Assembly (NCBI GenBank): GCA_945859605.1
Contig: OX243825.1
Coordinates: 31,000,726 to 31,064,725, forward strand
Reading direction: 5' to 3'
Length of the DNA: 64,000 nucleotides
Origin: Lumbricus rubellus
Lineage: Eukaryota > Annelida > Clitellata > Crassiclitellata > Lumbricidae
Shown: positions 9,987 through 20,665 of the stretch, in pieces
How positions within the stretch are numbered: position 1 is the first letter of the stretch
Layout of the letters: each line of letters opens with the position of its first letter
Notes under the pieces: model-generated
Told to the model about the DNA's origin: nothing
Seen by the model: only the letters and a program-made list of their open reading frames with translations
Databases searched by the model: none
Program-made: the position numbers and the translations under genes

Positions 9987-11910
9987 AAAAACAGAGCTTG
10001 ATTTCTTAGGCTTTAATCTTCCAATTTTACTTCAGCCATATAACTCTGACTTATATTTAAAAGGTCTGTGCAGGAAGTATTGCAATGGCAAATGACTTAC
10101 GACATTGAACTTCATGTTTACCAATGTTTCGATAATTTGGACTATCAGATTCCTTTTAAGTGGCCTAGAGAATGTGATACAAAACATCATAAAATTTCTT
10201 CGATTTAAAAGTTGAAAATATCACTATCCTGCATTAGATAAATGTGCAGTTTATACGATCAATTTAGAGAGAAAGCTTGCTTGATGAAAATATATTTGTC
10301 TAAATGGAAGTTTGATTTGATTGATGAGACTGAGCTTTGCTTCAGAAGGAGCTGGATCAATGAATGGTTTGCGTAACTAGAAGTGAGATTGAACCGGCAA
10401 ATTGATGACAATTTACTTTGAAATGTGGCCCCCAATGTTTTGAATGTTGTAACTGAAGTTGGTTCAGTAAGCAGTCTACCATTGTCCAGTATAGAAGTAA
10501 TCAATCCAGCTTCCTTTTAAGAAAACAAATTTGTCATAAATGGAAATTCTGAATTAAAAAGGCAAGATTTATTTTATCAATAAAACTTCTATTTACAAAG
10601 GAATTTTTAGCAATCTTACTTTATGCAAGAATTTTCCCGGTCAATCTGTATCACCGTATGACTCACACAGGAAGACAGTTTTGCCTGGGGCTAAATGGTG
10701 GAGGTTATCTATCGTTTTATCATAATAAATTATTCGCCATTGTATGGGATTCAGCATTGAGCACACACAAGTTGGATTTATGAATAGAATTCTTGCTAAA
10801 TAGTTAGTCAAAATGATTGAAATAATTTTTAATTCAATAAAAGTGGGATTTATGAAGCATTATCGCCGAAATTTGAGCTGGAAAATATGAGCTGGATTGA
10901 TGAGAAATAATTGCTATTTAAACAGAAGATGGATTGATATAAAGTTATTGATGAAATAGGAGCTGGATTAAATATACTAATTCAGACATAATTCGAAGGC
11001 CTATTGATGAGTATGAATCATGTCAGAGCAATCTGAGCAGAAGCCGGATTGTTGAACAATTGTTGTGGTGTAATTATTATGGTGAATCAAGCAAAAATTG
11101 GTCTATTTATTCCGCTAAAACGATTGATTACGTCGACCGTTGACGAATTGTCCATTGAAGAATCGTGCGTTGTCGAAACGAATCGTCCGTGTTTCGTATA
11201 ACCTGTACCTGTAATCATTCTGCTGTTCGTCAGATTGTGTCATTAAACGAAGAGTATTACTATGTTTAGCTTTGATCTCTAGGTGGCAGTAACATCTGTT
11301 GTCCATCCAACTCTGCTTGTATTATTGAGATTTTATTTTACGCCATTTTTTTTACACATAAGCATTCATTTCCAGTCTCTTGTTTTCGAATAAATAATAT
11401 TTTTTGATGAGTTATTTTTGCAGTTATTTTTTTACCCGTGTCGTTCCTTTGTGTGTCTATGGATATAAGGACAATGTGAACAACCAATAAAGTAATACAA
11501 GAAATATTTATGAACACTTAATATAGAGGACTGTTACTATACACTAGTGCGGGAAGATAGACTTCGCCGTTGACCTGAACATAGATATTCGGGATTATAA
11601 GTGTGATATTGTCGAAGTAAGTAATATATAGTATTATATTTGGTATATATTGGTAGGTCTGGTTTTTAGTTCTTTCTTTTTCCAGTGAAAAAACAATGAC
11701 GATTTTTAATTTTAATGAATGGTCTTAATTTTAGCGACTTCTCTGGGCATTTCAGTTATCATTTCATCAACCAGGGCAAAGATTCAATCCAGCAGTTATA
11801 CAAAGTTATTATTTTTGTTTATTAATGGCAACACAAAGCACACGCATTTATAATAAAAAATGTATCTGTATTGATCACAAAGCTTGCAACAATAATTATT
11901 ACAAAACAAT
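9987..11910. other. Zinc-finger unit spacer with AGCTGGAT array and leader
   Basis: 10,300-11,060 holds dispersed plus-orientation AGCTGGAT units and two minus ones. 11,130-11,200 has a decayed terminal-repeat block (gacgaattgtccattg, cgaatcgtccgtg). Then comes the unit leader: ctctaggtggcagtaacatc at 11,276, attattgagattttatttta and acgccattttttt. 10,400-11,660 is homologous to 31,740-33,030. No convincing coding frame. Confidence 0.6.
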
Positions 11911-11924
11911 TTTTACTTCTGCAG
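11905..11924 (+). other. Predicted 3' splice site of the zinc-finger exon
   Basis: aatttttacttctgcag, a pyrimidine tract followed by cag, precedes a block conserved before ZF-3, ZF-4, ZF-4b and ZF-7; a variant ttttacttccgcag precedes ZF-5 and ZF-6. The exon would start at 11,925. Equivalent sites end at 19,877, 34,667, 39,383, 51,550 and 55,782. No upstream coding exon could be identified. Confidence 0.5.
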
Positions 11925-12724
11925 GACAAAAGATGCAAGAAAGAATGCATAGCCGAGAGAAAGGAAATTAACTTTTTTACTGTTGAAAATCATTTCTACA
12001 AAGTTGCAAGAGATCAAAGTGTGTATAATAATCTGCATATGAAAATATCCACGCAGTTGGAAATTTGTGATATAAGCTATTTACACGTGAAAACAAATCT
12101 GGATTCCATAAAAGAAGTAATGCAAAGAAATAGCACTTAAGTGCAGTTTGTGTAAAGCATCATTTCACACTGTAGCACTCTGCATTTCGATACAAAAACT
12201 CTAACTGGTGCAACTGCACACAAATGCAATTTATGTGAGAAAGCATTTGCATGGAAAAAATGGCCTGAAACGTCGTACAAGGACCCATATTGGAGAAAAG
12301 CGATTCGACGGCAATTTGTGTGACAAAACATTTTCACAAAGGAATTCACCGAATAACTGTGCATGAAAATACACTCCACAGAAACTCCATGCAACTGTGA
12401 AATATGGCATAAAGAATTTGCAACGCTGAACACTCTGGAATGCCATAGCAAAACCCACATGAGTGGAAAAGTGTTCAGTTGCACCTTTGTTATAAAGTAT
12501 ATTCTAACAATTTTTGCTTAATATATCATAAAAGAATCCATACTAGAAGAAAATCTTATACCACGGGTAAGCGCAATCTGTTGGAAAAACATTTGCATAG
12601 AGAAGTACACTTGGTGGTAATGCAAGAACACACAGTGGAGAAAAGCTATTCATGTGTGTTATTTGTCGGTTAGCATTTAAATTGAAGGGTCTTTTGAAAG
12701 ACCATACAAGAACACACTGCAGAA
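11925..12724 (+). pseudogene. Decayed 5' finger region of the ZF-3 exon
   Basis: Finger-coding words (tgcaatttatgtgagaaagc, acaaggacccatattggaga) occur in order, but every frame is interrupted. Immediately before the intact array, acacactg replaces the acacacactg seen in intact linkers, a 2-bp loss that uncouples this part from the frame starting at 12,725. About six former fingers are lost, as in the sister units. Confidence 0.7.
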
Positions 12725-14101
12725 ATGTCACATGAATGCAAATTATGTCAAAAGACATTTCAACACAAATATAATCTCCTACGTCACACAAATACCCACA
12801 ATGGAGAAAAGCCATTTAGGTGTAATATTTGCAACACAGCATTTGCGCAGCGGAGTAATCTAGTAGGCCATTCCACCATACACTCTGGAGAAAAGCCTTT
12901 CAGGTGTATTACTTGTCAGAAAGCATTTAGATTGAAGGGTCATTTGAAAGACCATACAAGAACACACACTGAAGAAATGCCACACAAATGCAAATTATGT
13001 CAAACAGCATTTAAACGTAAATGTGTACTGCTTTGTCACACAAGGTCCCACACTGGAGAGAAGCCGTACTCTTGCAACTTGTGTTCGAAATCATTTGCAC
13101 AGAGGAATGGTTTGGATTATCATACAAGAACCCACACTGGGGAAAAACCATACAATTGCAACCTATGTCATGAAGTATTCGCATCACAATATGGTCTTGT
13201 ATCCCACACAAGAACCCACACTGGAGAAAAGCCATACTCATGCCATCTTTGCTCCAAGAAGTTTGCTAGTAGAAGTAGTTTGAAGTGCCATGTAATGACC
13301 CACACTGGAGAAAAGCCATTCATGTGCAACATATGTCAGAAATCATTGACGTCGAAGACAGGTCTTGATTACCATACAAGAACCCACACTGGAGAAAAGC
13401 CATTCATGTGCAGCTTTTGTCAGAAAGCATTTAGAAGTAGGAGTCGGCTGGAAGTGCATGAAAGAAACCACACTGAAGAAACGTCATACAGGTGCAAATT
13501 GTGTCATAAAATATTTGCATGTAAAAGTAATCTGCTTCATCATGAAAGAACCCACACTGGAGAAAAGCCATACAAGTGCAATATTTGTCAAAAATCATTT
13601 AAATCAAAGACAGGTCTTTTATACCATATAAGAAACCACACTGGAGAAAAGCCATTGAAGTACAATTCATTTCGCAAAGGTGTCAATCTGAAACTGCACA
13701 TTAAATCCGAAAATACGAAAAACTTTTCCAAGGACGAGTTATGTGATAGATCAATAAAGAATTACCATTTAAATACTCCAGTTCAGAGAATCTCAATACA
13801 TTCTGAATATGAGAATTTCCTTGGTGGAAAAGAGTTCATGCCAACAGAGGAATTGCCTAACACTTTTACGCAAAGTAGAAATCCACATTCAACTGAAAGA
13901 ATTTATTCTGGAAATTATTCAGTATTTCGTGACAACATGGATGAGTTTACTTTAAGACCTTTTGGTTGTGGATATTGCGATGAAGTGTTCGAATTCGAAC
14001 AGACATTTGTGGATCATTGTTATGATCACAACTGTGATGATCCGCAGAAAGACGGTTTCCTTGAAGTGACTGAAATGCGACTTTTGACTTACTTTCCATG
14101 A
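12725..14101 (+). CDS. ZF-3: C2H2 zinc-finger protein, 11 fingers plus C-terminal module
   Basis: Predicted nuclear DNA-binding protein of 458 residues. It begins MSHECKLC, so finger 1 starts at residue 3. Eleven complete fingers follow at 28-residue spacing with TGEKP-type linkers. Finger 8 has Leu instead of the usual Phe (KSLTSKTGL). The linker region has [22 protein letters not shown] and MPTEELPNTFTQ, followed by the C-terminal finger GCGYCDEVF...HCYDH and the tail [12 protein letters not shown]. The start is the first Met after the 2-bp break upstream and matches the start in ZF-4 and ZF-7. The 3' flank is shared with ZF-5, ZF-6 and ZF-7. The frame is intact and probably functional; expression is unknown. 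Confidence 0.88.
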   Translation: MSHECKLCQKTFQHKYNLLRHTNTHNGEKPFRCNICNTAFAQRSNLVGHSTIHSGEKPFRCITCQKAFRLKGHLKDHTRTHTEEMPHKCKLCQTAFKRKCVLLCHTRSHTGEKPYSCNLCSKSFAQRNGLDYHTRTHTGEKPYNCNLCHEVFASQYGLVSHTRTHTGEKPYSCHLCSKKFASRSSLKCHVMTHTGEKPFMCNICQKSLTSKTGLDYHTRTHTGEKPFMCSFCQKAFRSRSRLEVHERNHTEETSYRCKLCHKIFACKSNLLHHERTHTGEKPYKCNICQKSFKSKTGLLYHIRNHTGEKPLKYNSFRKGVNLKLHIKSENTKNFSKDELCDRSIKNYHLNTPVQRISIHSEYENFLGGKEFMPTEELPNTFTQSRNPHSTERIYSGNYSVFRDNMDEFTLRPFGCGYCDEVFEFEQTFVDHCYDHNCDDPQKDGFLEVTEMRLLTYFP

Positions 14102-14157
14102 GCAAATAGATCTTGATTGATTGTTGTTAACTGCCAGTTTTACTTCAGCCATATATG

Positions 14158-15300
14158 GCTTTATGTAGATTGGCTTATTGTATCGTATCGTATTGTATCT
14201 GACAACTTATAAAGCGCTTCTTGCGGTTGTACTACATTTCCCCCTGGACAAACCGCCCCGACAACCCCCCACCTAGGGTAGGACATACCCCTGGTAGAAT
14301 ATATTGCACATAAGGGGCCGTACTATAAAACGACGGTCCTAAGTACGCAAGCTAGATTGATGAAAATGTTCTTGCTTAAATGGAAGCTGGATTAGTGAAA
14401 ATGTTCTTGCTGAAATGGAAGCTGGATTGATAAAAATGTTCTTGCTTAAATAAAAGCTGGATTGATGAAAATAAATTTTATTTAATTGGAAGCTGGATTG
14501 ATGAAAATGTTCTTGCTGAAATGGAAGCTGGATTGATGATAATGTTCTGGCTTAAATAGAAGCTGGGTTGATGAAAATAGTAATGCTTAAATTGGAGCTG
14601 TATGGACAAAAATAATTATTATTTAAAAAGAAGTTGTATTAAACTAATCTTTGCCTAAATGGAAGCTGGATTGATGGCAAGGATTAATGCTGGAATAAAT
14701 TAACCAACAGGTAATACATTAGCTTCAGATCGGAGTGACTGAATGACACTAAGAAGTTATAAGTTCACGCCTGGATGACAGCGACATGTGTTTACCCGTA
14801 TGACACTAATTATATTAGTTGACGCAGCACCGCGACTTGGTTAATTAGCCTAAGTTTGAGCATATTATAAACCTAAATGCAGAAATATGGTAGGCCTATT
14901 TTCGGAGCACAGGGATGAATTGTCCGGGGGTGGGTTAATGTCGTAGGCTAAATCAGGGGAAATTGTCCGGGTGTTTTGTCCGGGGGGCTGTCCAGGGGTA
15001 AAGTAAGTAGGCTAAGACCGATCGAAGTTGAGACTAGGGATTATCTAAAGGGCAGAATGCTTCCTATAATAATGGGCAATTTTCTCAAATGCTTCACCAG
15101 TATTATAATATTGCTAACGATGTGCCACACGGTTCTATATTGGGCTCATTGCTATTTTTTGTTATTGATAATTATTCTTTCGAATACTTAAACTTTAAGT
15201 CTACTCCGGTTCATTATGTTTTCTGATATTGATGTCATTATGTCCAATAACTTTGTTACAGAACTTGTCAATAAGCAAAAAATGCACTTATAGCAGATTC
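14158..15300 (+). pseudogene. LINE RT fragment split by an insertion
   Basis: LYVDWL-coding DNA (tggctttatgtagattggct) stops at about 14,180. The continuation gattatctaaagggcag (DYLKGR) resumes at about 15,035 and runs on through ccacacggttctatattggg (the SILG motif region) to about 15,300. In ZF-1's and ZF-4's 3' flanks these two parts are adjacent, so the intervening 850 bp is an insertion. Confidence 0.7.
14235..15003. mobile_element. Foldback-type element, CCCCTGGACAA ends and 35-bp core array
   Basis: The left end catttccccctggacaaacc plus ccccgacaacccccc faces a right end made of gtccgggggtggg, gtccgggtgttttgtccggg and ctgtccaggggtaaag, complementary in outline. The core (about 14,345-14,690) is a tandem array of nine to ten 35-bp units, agctggattgatgaaaatgt plus tcttgcttaaatgga. 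Copies lie at 36,918, 53,802 and (truncated) 57,650. No clear target duplication; the insertion may include flanking sequence from 14,180 to 15,033. Confidence 0.6.
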
Positions 15301-15974
15301 TATTTGCATGGCTTGTACATCAACGAAATATTTGCATGGTTTGTACATCGTTTAAATACAATACAATAAATACAATCAACCAATCAGCTTTGAGTCTTTA
15401 GCTATAATCTCTAGGTGGCAGCAACATCGCTTGTGTAAACAAGGTATCTAAAATCGTGGGCATACTCTACCGAGTTGGTCATATTCTTGATGCCGATAAC
15501 CTAAAACTGTTATACCATACTTTACTCGAGCCACACTTGACATACTGCTGTTCTGTATGGTCGTCACCATATAAATCTGGGAATCTAGACCGCATCTTAA
15601 GGCTCCAGAAAGCTGCTGTAAGAATAATGACCTATTCCAGTTACCTTTCTCATTCAAATCCCTTGTTTTATAGGCTGGGAATATTAAAAATTTATGAATT
15701 ATCTCATTTATCAAAACTTGTGCTCATGTTTAAGTTTGTAAACAAATTGTTACCTAAACAATTTTGTAATTATTTTATAACAGTTGATCAAATCCATTCT
15801 TATAACACCAGGACCGCGTCCAATTACGTTGTCCCTTATGCACGAACTGCCTTCAGAGCACATAATCTCCAGGTCCTAGGACCTCGTTTATGGAATTCTC
15901 TATCTGTTGATCTTAAACAAGAAAAATCTTTACCTAAATTCAAAAGGGAAGTTAAATCAGGCTTCTTACTGAAG

Positions 15975-16584
15975 GGTGTCACGACAACTCGTCTAACGAC
16001 AACTCGTCTACCGACAAGTGGTCTCCGGACAATTCGTCTAACGACAACTGGTCTACTGACAACTGATCCAGCGCTTGAGAAATGGAAGCTGGATGACAGT
16101 TTTTAGAGGTGAAGTGGAGGTTGGATTGATGAAAAAACGCAAGAGAAATGGAATCTGGATGATGGTTCTTTTACATGTGAAATAGAAGCCGGATTGACGA
16201 AAATAACGCATGATAAATAAAAGCTGGATGAAGGTATTTCTAGATCTCACATAGAAGCTGGATTGATAAGAAAATCGCTTAAGTAATGGAAGCTGGATGA
16301 TGGTATTCTTATATCTGAAATAGAAGCTGGATTGACTGAAATAACAGGCGAGAAATAGAAGCTGGATGAAGGTGTTTTTAGATTTGAAGAAGAAATGGGT
16401 GCATGTTGAAATACATGAATGAAAATCATCAATCCAGCTTCCATTTAAGCTAAAACCCCATTTTCATAAATCCAGCTTCTATTTCATCAATATTATTCGT
16501 CTGTAGACAAGTTGTCGTTAGACCAATTGTCCGGAGACGAGTTGTCGTTAGACCAGTTGTCGGTAGACCAGTTGTCGTGGAACC
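15975..16584 (+). mobile_element. Class-1 foldback element copy A (610 bp)
   Basis: The ends are GGTGTCACGACAACTCGTC and the inverse GTTGTCGTGGAACC. Each terminal domain is a tandem series of 15-bp units, ACGACAACTSGTCTA. The core is about five dimers (roughly 74 bp) of GAAATAGAAGCTGGATTGA and GAAATGGAAGCTGGATGA units, plus a short oppositely oriented pair at the right. An exact 9-bp target duplication ttactgaag lies at 15,966-15,974 and 16,585-16,593. No protein is encoded; open frames through the ends (TTTRL repeats) merely reflect the 15-bp period. It interrupts the LINE. Confidence 0.92.
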
Positions 16585-16676
16585 TTACTGAAGTATGCCG
16601 AATGCTAAACAGGTCTTTCTAAGCAACTTATGTATACCTCAGCATCTTTTCTTCTTAGTTTTGGCTGTTGTTTTTC

Positions 16677-17166
16677 TTAACCCTCGAGTGCCCAAGGGGG
16701 GGGGTCCGACCGGACCCCAGGCCTGTTTTTCCCGGATAACTTTTTAAAGGCTATGGATCTGCAAAAATGCTTTTAGGTATTCATAGACCAACCATTTGGG
16801 CATAGAATGGTATATTTTGCGTGAGTATTGTCCTACCCTATACCCCACAATCACAGCATATACTAAGGGTACCGCAAGATATGTGGCTGATATTCATACA
16901 AGCGTATAGGCTTTCTTCGGTAAATAACGCAAGCAAGCATAAAATGTGTCACGAGATTTATACACTATTATTTTACACCAGGTGATGCAATTGTAATATA
17001 AGATACATCAATCGATTGCAAATTCATTTGGGATTACATAGAACCAACTTCTGTTACGATATTCCAATCCCTTCTCAAGAAATTAGCATGAAAACGCTGG
17101 GGTCCGCGCGGACCCCCCCGTTGGGCCTTCGTGTACCAAAAAATACCTTGGGCACTCAAGTGTTAA
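16677..17166. mobile_element. piggyBac-type MITE
   Basis: It starts TTAA then CCCTCGAGTGCCCAAGG and ends CCTTGGGCACTCAAGTG then TTAA. Subterminal palindromes ggggtccgaccggacccc and ggggtccgcgcggacccc lie just inside each end. TTAA duplication and CCC.. ends are piggyBac hallmarks. No transposase. Inserted in the LINE 3' region between two foldback copies. Confidence 0.8.
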
Positions 17167-17203
17167 TTTTGTTTTCATTTTTTTTTTATTTGCTATCCTA
17201 TAT

Positions 17204-17813
17204 GGTGTCACGACAACTCGTCTAACGACAACTCGTCTACCGACAAGTGGTCTCCGGACAATTCGTCTAACGACAACTGGTCTACTGACAACTGATCCAG
17301 CGCTTGGGAAATGGAAGCTGGATGACAGTTTTTAGAGGTGACGTGGATGTTGGATTGATGAAAAAACGCAAGAGAAATGGAATCTGGATGATGGTTCTTT
17401 TACAGGTGAAATAGAAGCTGGATTGACGAAAATAACGTATGATAAATAAAAGCTGGATGAAGGTATTTCTAGATCTCAAATAGAAGCGGGATTGATAAGA
17501 AAATCGCTTAAGTAATGGAAGCTGGATGATGGTATTGTTATATCTGAAATAGAAGCTGGATTGACTAAAATAACAGGCGAGAAATAGAAACTGGATGAAG
17601 GTGTTTTTAGATTTGAAGTAGAAATGGGTGCATGTTGAAATACATGAATTAAAATCATCAATCCAGCTTCTATTTAAGCTAAGAACCCATTTTCATAAAT
17701 CCAGCTTCTATTTCATCAATACTATTCGTCTGTAGACCAGTTGTCGTTAGACCAATTGTCCGGAGACGAGTTGTCGTTAGACGAGTTGTCGGTAGACGAG
17801 TTGTCGTGGAACC
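17204..17813 (+). mobile_element. Class-1 foldback element copy B (610 bp)
   Basis: Same length and organisation as copy A, with the same left end GGTGTCACGACAACTCGTC. It is flanked by an exact 9-bp duplication atcctatat (17,195-17,203 and 17,814-17,822). Differences from copy A are scattered single bases. It lies in the LINE 3' region, 620 bp from copy A and in the same orientation. Confidence 0.92.
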
Positions 17814-18139
17814 ATCCTATATATTGCACCTGTGTTTCAATTCAATTTTGTAAATATAATTTTGTACTGATGATCTTGCTATATTGCCGTAGAATTCTGG
17901 TCATTGCTATCAGTACTAACATTCCTATGGTCTCACCAGAACATGGTTGATTACAATTGTGTGATATGAAACGTTGACTAAAATGTAATTGTTCATTAGG
18001 GGCCAGGTTGATATAAGCTCTTAGCTTTTTCCGGGCTTCCTGTTGCCTAGAGACCGTTCACTACCCACTGTTTGTACTTATGTTTATTTTGTTGTTTCTT
18101 TGGCAATAAATAATAATAATAAATAATAATAATAATTCG

Positions 18140-19515
18140 ATTCGTATTATTGAGATTTTATTTTACGCCATTTTTTTACATAAATATTCTGTTACAGTTG
18201 TTTTCGTATAAATGATAGTTTTTTGGGTAAACACGTATTTTAGCGTAATTAATTATTTTAACGCTTATAATGGCACGAAAAGCGTCTAAAAATATTTCTG
18301 TCAACGTGCTATTGCCAAAGTGATGTATTATTATACTTCGAATATCTTAAAAAGAAGGATTTCCACCGAAATTTTTTAATATTTTGTCGTAACAAACCGC
18401 CGATCGAAGTTGTTGTTCAATTGCAACCCTTTCCGGAAGTGGCGCGCGGCAAGCAAAAATTACCGTAATAAATAAGTAAGTAAAAGTCCACCTTTTTCAA
18501 TTGCTTCAGTTGTTTTATGAATCCAACTTCTGTTGCAATAATAACTATTTTCATCAATCCAGCTCCAATTTCAGCTTGATTATTTTCATTACCCCACCTT
18601 CTATTTCTGCCCGTTATTTTCGTCAACCCAGCTTCTCTTTCAGATATAGAAATACCCTCATCCAGCTTCGATTTCTTAAGCGTTTTTTTCCATCAATCCG
18701 GCTTCTATTTCACATCTACAAATACCTTCATCCAGCTTCCATTTCTCAATTTTCACTTAGGACCGAAGTCTTGACGTAGGCCTACGTACACGTTATTTAT
18801 AGTCGCATATACGTCCATGGTTTGGCGCGTACCCCAACTTCCGGTTAGATGTTGTGGTTCAATGGCGATTCGAGCGTCGATTTCGCATGGGAAATGCGAC
18901 ATTTTTAAAACGTATTTTCTGTGAATATTCGTATTCTTACGAAATTTTAAGTGTGCTGTTAGATGAGTTAGACCTTTGCAAGTCATTAGGAATTATTTAC
19001 GGCGCTTTTTGTGTCGTTATAAACGTTAAAATAATTAATTACGCTAAAATACGTGTTTACCTTAAGGGTATATATGGTAAACGTGTGTTTAAGTATGGTA
19101 AATTCTTCGCCATTGCATGGGTTTCAGCATTAGTCAAATTGATAAGACTGCATTTTAGCAATTACTTTTTCCAGTGATGAAAAGCAATGACGATTCGGTA
19201 AACGTGTATTTTATCGTTGCACATTATTCGCCATTGCACGTGTTTCAGCATTAGTCGAGTGCAAGTCGGATTCACGAGGATAATTCTTTATAAATAGAAA
19301 TCGGATTGATGCAAGTAATTTCTATTGAGATTGTTCGGCCCTGGGAATTTGAAGCTGGATTGATGAACAATAATTTAAAATTAAATAGAAGTTATATTGA
19401 TGAAAAAAATTTCCTGACAAATAGAAGCGGGATTTATCAAACAAATTATTTCCTAAACAGAAGCTGGATCAATAAGAAAGATTCTCGCCAAACTATAAGT
19501 TCTATTGATTAAAAA
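18140..19515. other. Zinc-finger unit leader with AGCTGGAT arrays; no gene seen
   Basis: The leader resumes at 18,140 (gtattattgagattttattt). A minus-orientation AGCTGGAT array occupies about 18,520-18,750, and plus-orientation units lie at 19,260-19,510. The latter block is absent at the equivalent place in the copy at about 39,010. 18,750-19,060 is unrecognised. Confidence 0.55.
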
Positions 19516-19877
19516 TAACAATGGTGCCACGAACGAATAATTTACAATGCTAAAATACATGTTTACATTTTAATAAAGGGTCTTCGGTTCTTGTATATTT
19601 TATGATCACCAAAATCTCTAAAATCGATGAAAACTATTTCCTGACGAAACAGAAGCGGGATTTATCGCGTGAGGGTCGCTTAAGGCTCAGGTTAGGCGCC
19701 ATGAGGGTTGGTTAGGGTTAATATAGTGTTAGGGTTAGTGCAGTAATTATGCTGAAATTGAAGCTGGATTGATGAACAATAATTTTCTTTTCTGCTGCTG
19801 CTGCTGTTGCTGTACAAAAATGTATGGGCATTGATCCCAAAGCTTGCAACAATTAAAAACAATTTTTACTTCTGCAG

Positions 19878-20665
19878 GACTAAAGGTGCAAGAAAGAATG
19901 CATAGCCGAGAGAAAAGAAATGAACTTTTTTACTGTTGAAAATCATTTCCACAGAGTTGCAAAAGATCAGAAGTGTTTATAATAATCTGCATATGAAAAT
20001 ATCCACGCAGTTGGAAATTTGTGATATAAGCTATATACATGTGAACACAAATCTGGATTCCAAAGAAGAAGAAGTAATGCTATGAAGGAGCACTTAATTG
20101 CAGTTTGTGTAAAGCATCATTTCACACTGTAGCACTCTGTATTTTGATACGAAAACTCTAACTGGTGCAACTGCATACAAATGCAATTTATGTGAGAAAG
20201 CATTTGCAAAGAAATAGTGGCCTGAAACGTCGTACAAGGACCCATATTGGAGAAAAACCATTTGACAGCAATTTGTGTGAGAAAACATTTTCACAAAGGA
20301 ATTCACTGAATAGCCGTGCATTAAAATACACTCCACAGAAACTCCATCCAAATCGGATATATGGCATAAAGAATTTGCAAAGAAGGACACTCTGGAATGC
20401 CATAGCAAAACCCACATGGGTGGAAAATCGTTCAAGTCCAACCTTTGTCATCAGGTATTTTCTAACAAATCTCGCTTAACATGTCATAAAAATCCATAAA
20501 TGCAGAAAAACAATATAAGTGCAATCTATGCGAAAACACATTTGCACACAGTGGTAGGCCATGCAAGAACCCACACTGCAGAAAGGCATTCATGTGTGTT
20601 TGTCAGTAAGCAATTAGATTGAAGGTTGTTTTTAAAGACCATAATCATCAGAACACACTGAAGAA
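19878..20665 (+). pseudogene. Decayed 5' finger region of the ZF-4 exon
   Basis: Begins after the predicted acceptor tttttacttctgcag. Contains recognisable remnants of about six fingers (tgcaatttatgtgagaaagc, tgcaatctatgcgaaaacac) with stops and frameshifts in all frames. Nearly identical to 39,384-40,168, so the decay preceded that duplication. Confidence 0.7.

Larger units (their letters stand above)
15437..18135 (+). mobile_element. 5'-truncated LINE with three later insertions
   Basis: 15,440-15,974 encodes the C-terminal thumb region of a LINE reverse transcriptase (GILYRVGHILDADNL, EPHLTYCCSVW, LRLQKAAVRIM, GPRLWNSL). Reading across the foldback insertion at 15,975-16,584 adds four codons and then a stop. 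The 3' untranslated part continues between insertions at 16,677-17,166 and 17,204-17,813 and ends in an (AAT)n tail near 18,110-18,135. The host leader at 38,586 (cttgtgtatccaattcga) lacks this LINE. The thumb frame is intact up to the insertion, so the copy is fairly young. Confidence 0.8.

Noticed and set aside
15975..16106. Open frames through the foldback ends (TTTRL- and VDELS-like peptide repeats) as proteins
   Set aside because: The 15-bp repeat period is five codons, so all frames stay open by construction; the peptides have no other support.
19793..19814. (CTG)n tract as a polyglutamine or polyleucine coding repeat
   Set aside because: It lies upstream of the predicted splice acceptor in non-coding leader in all three copies, varying only in triplet number.
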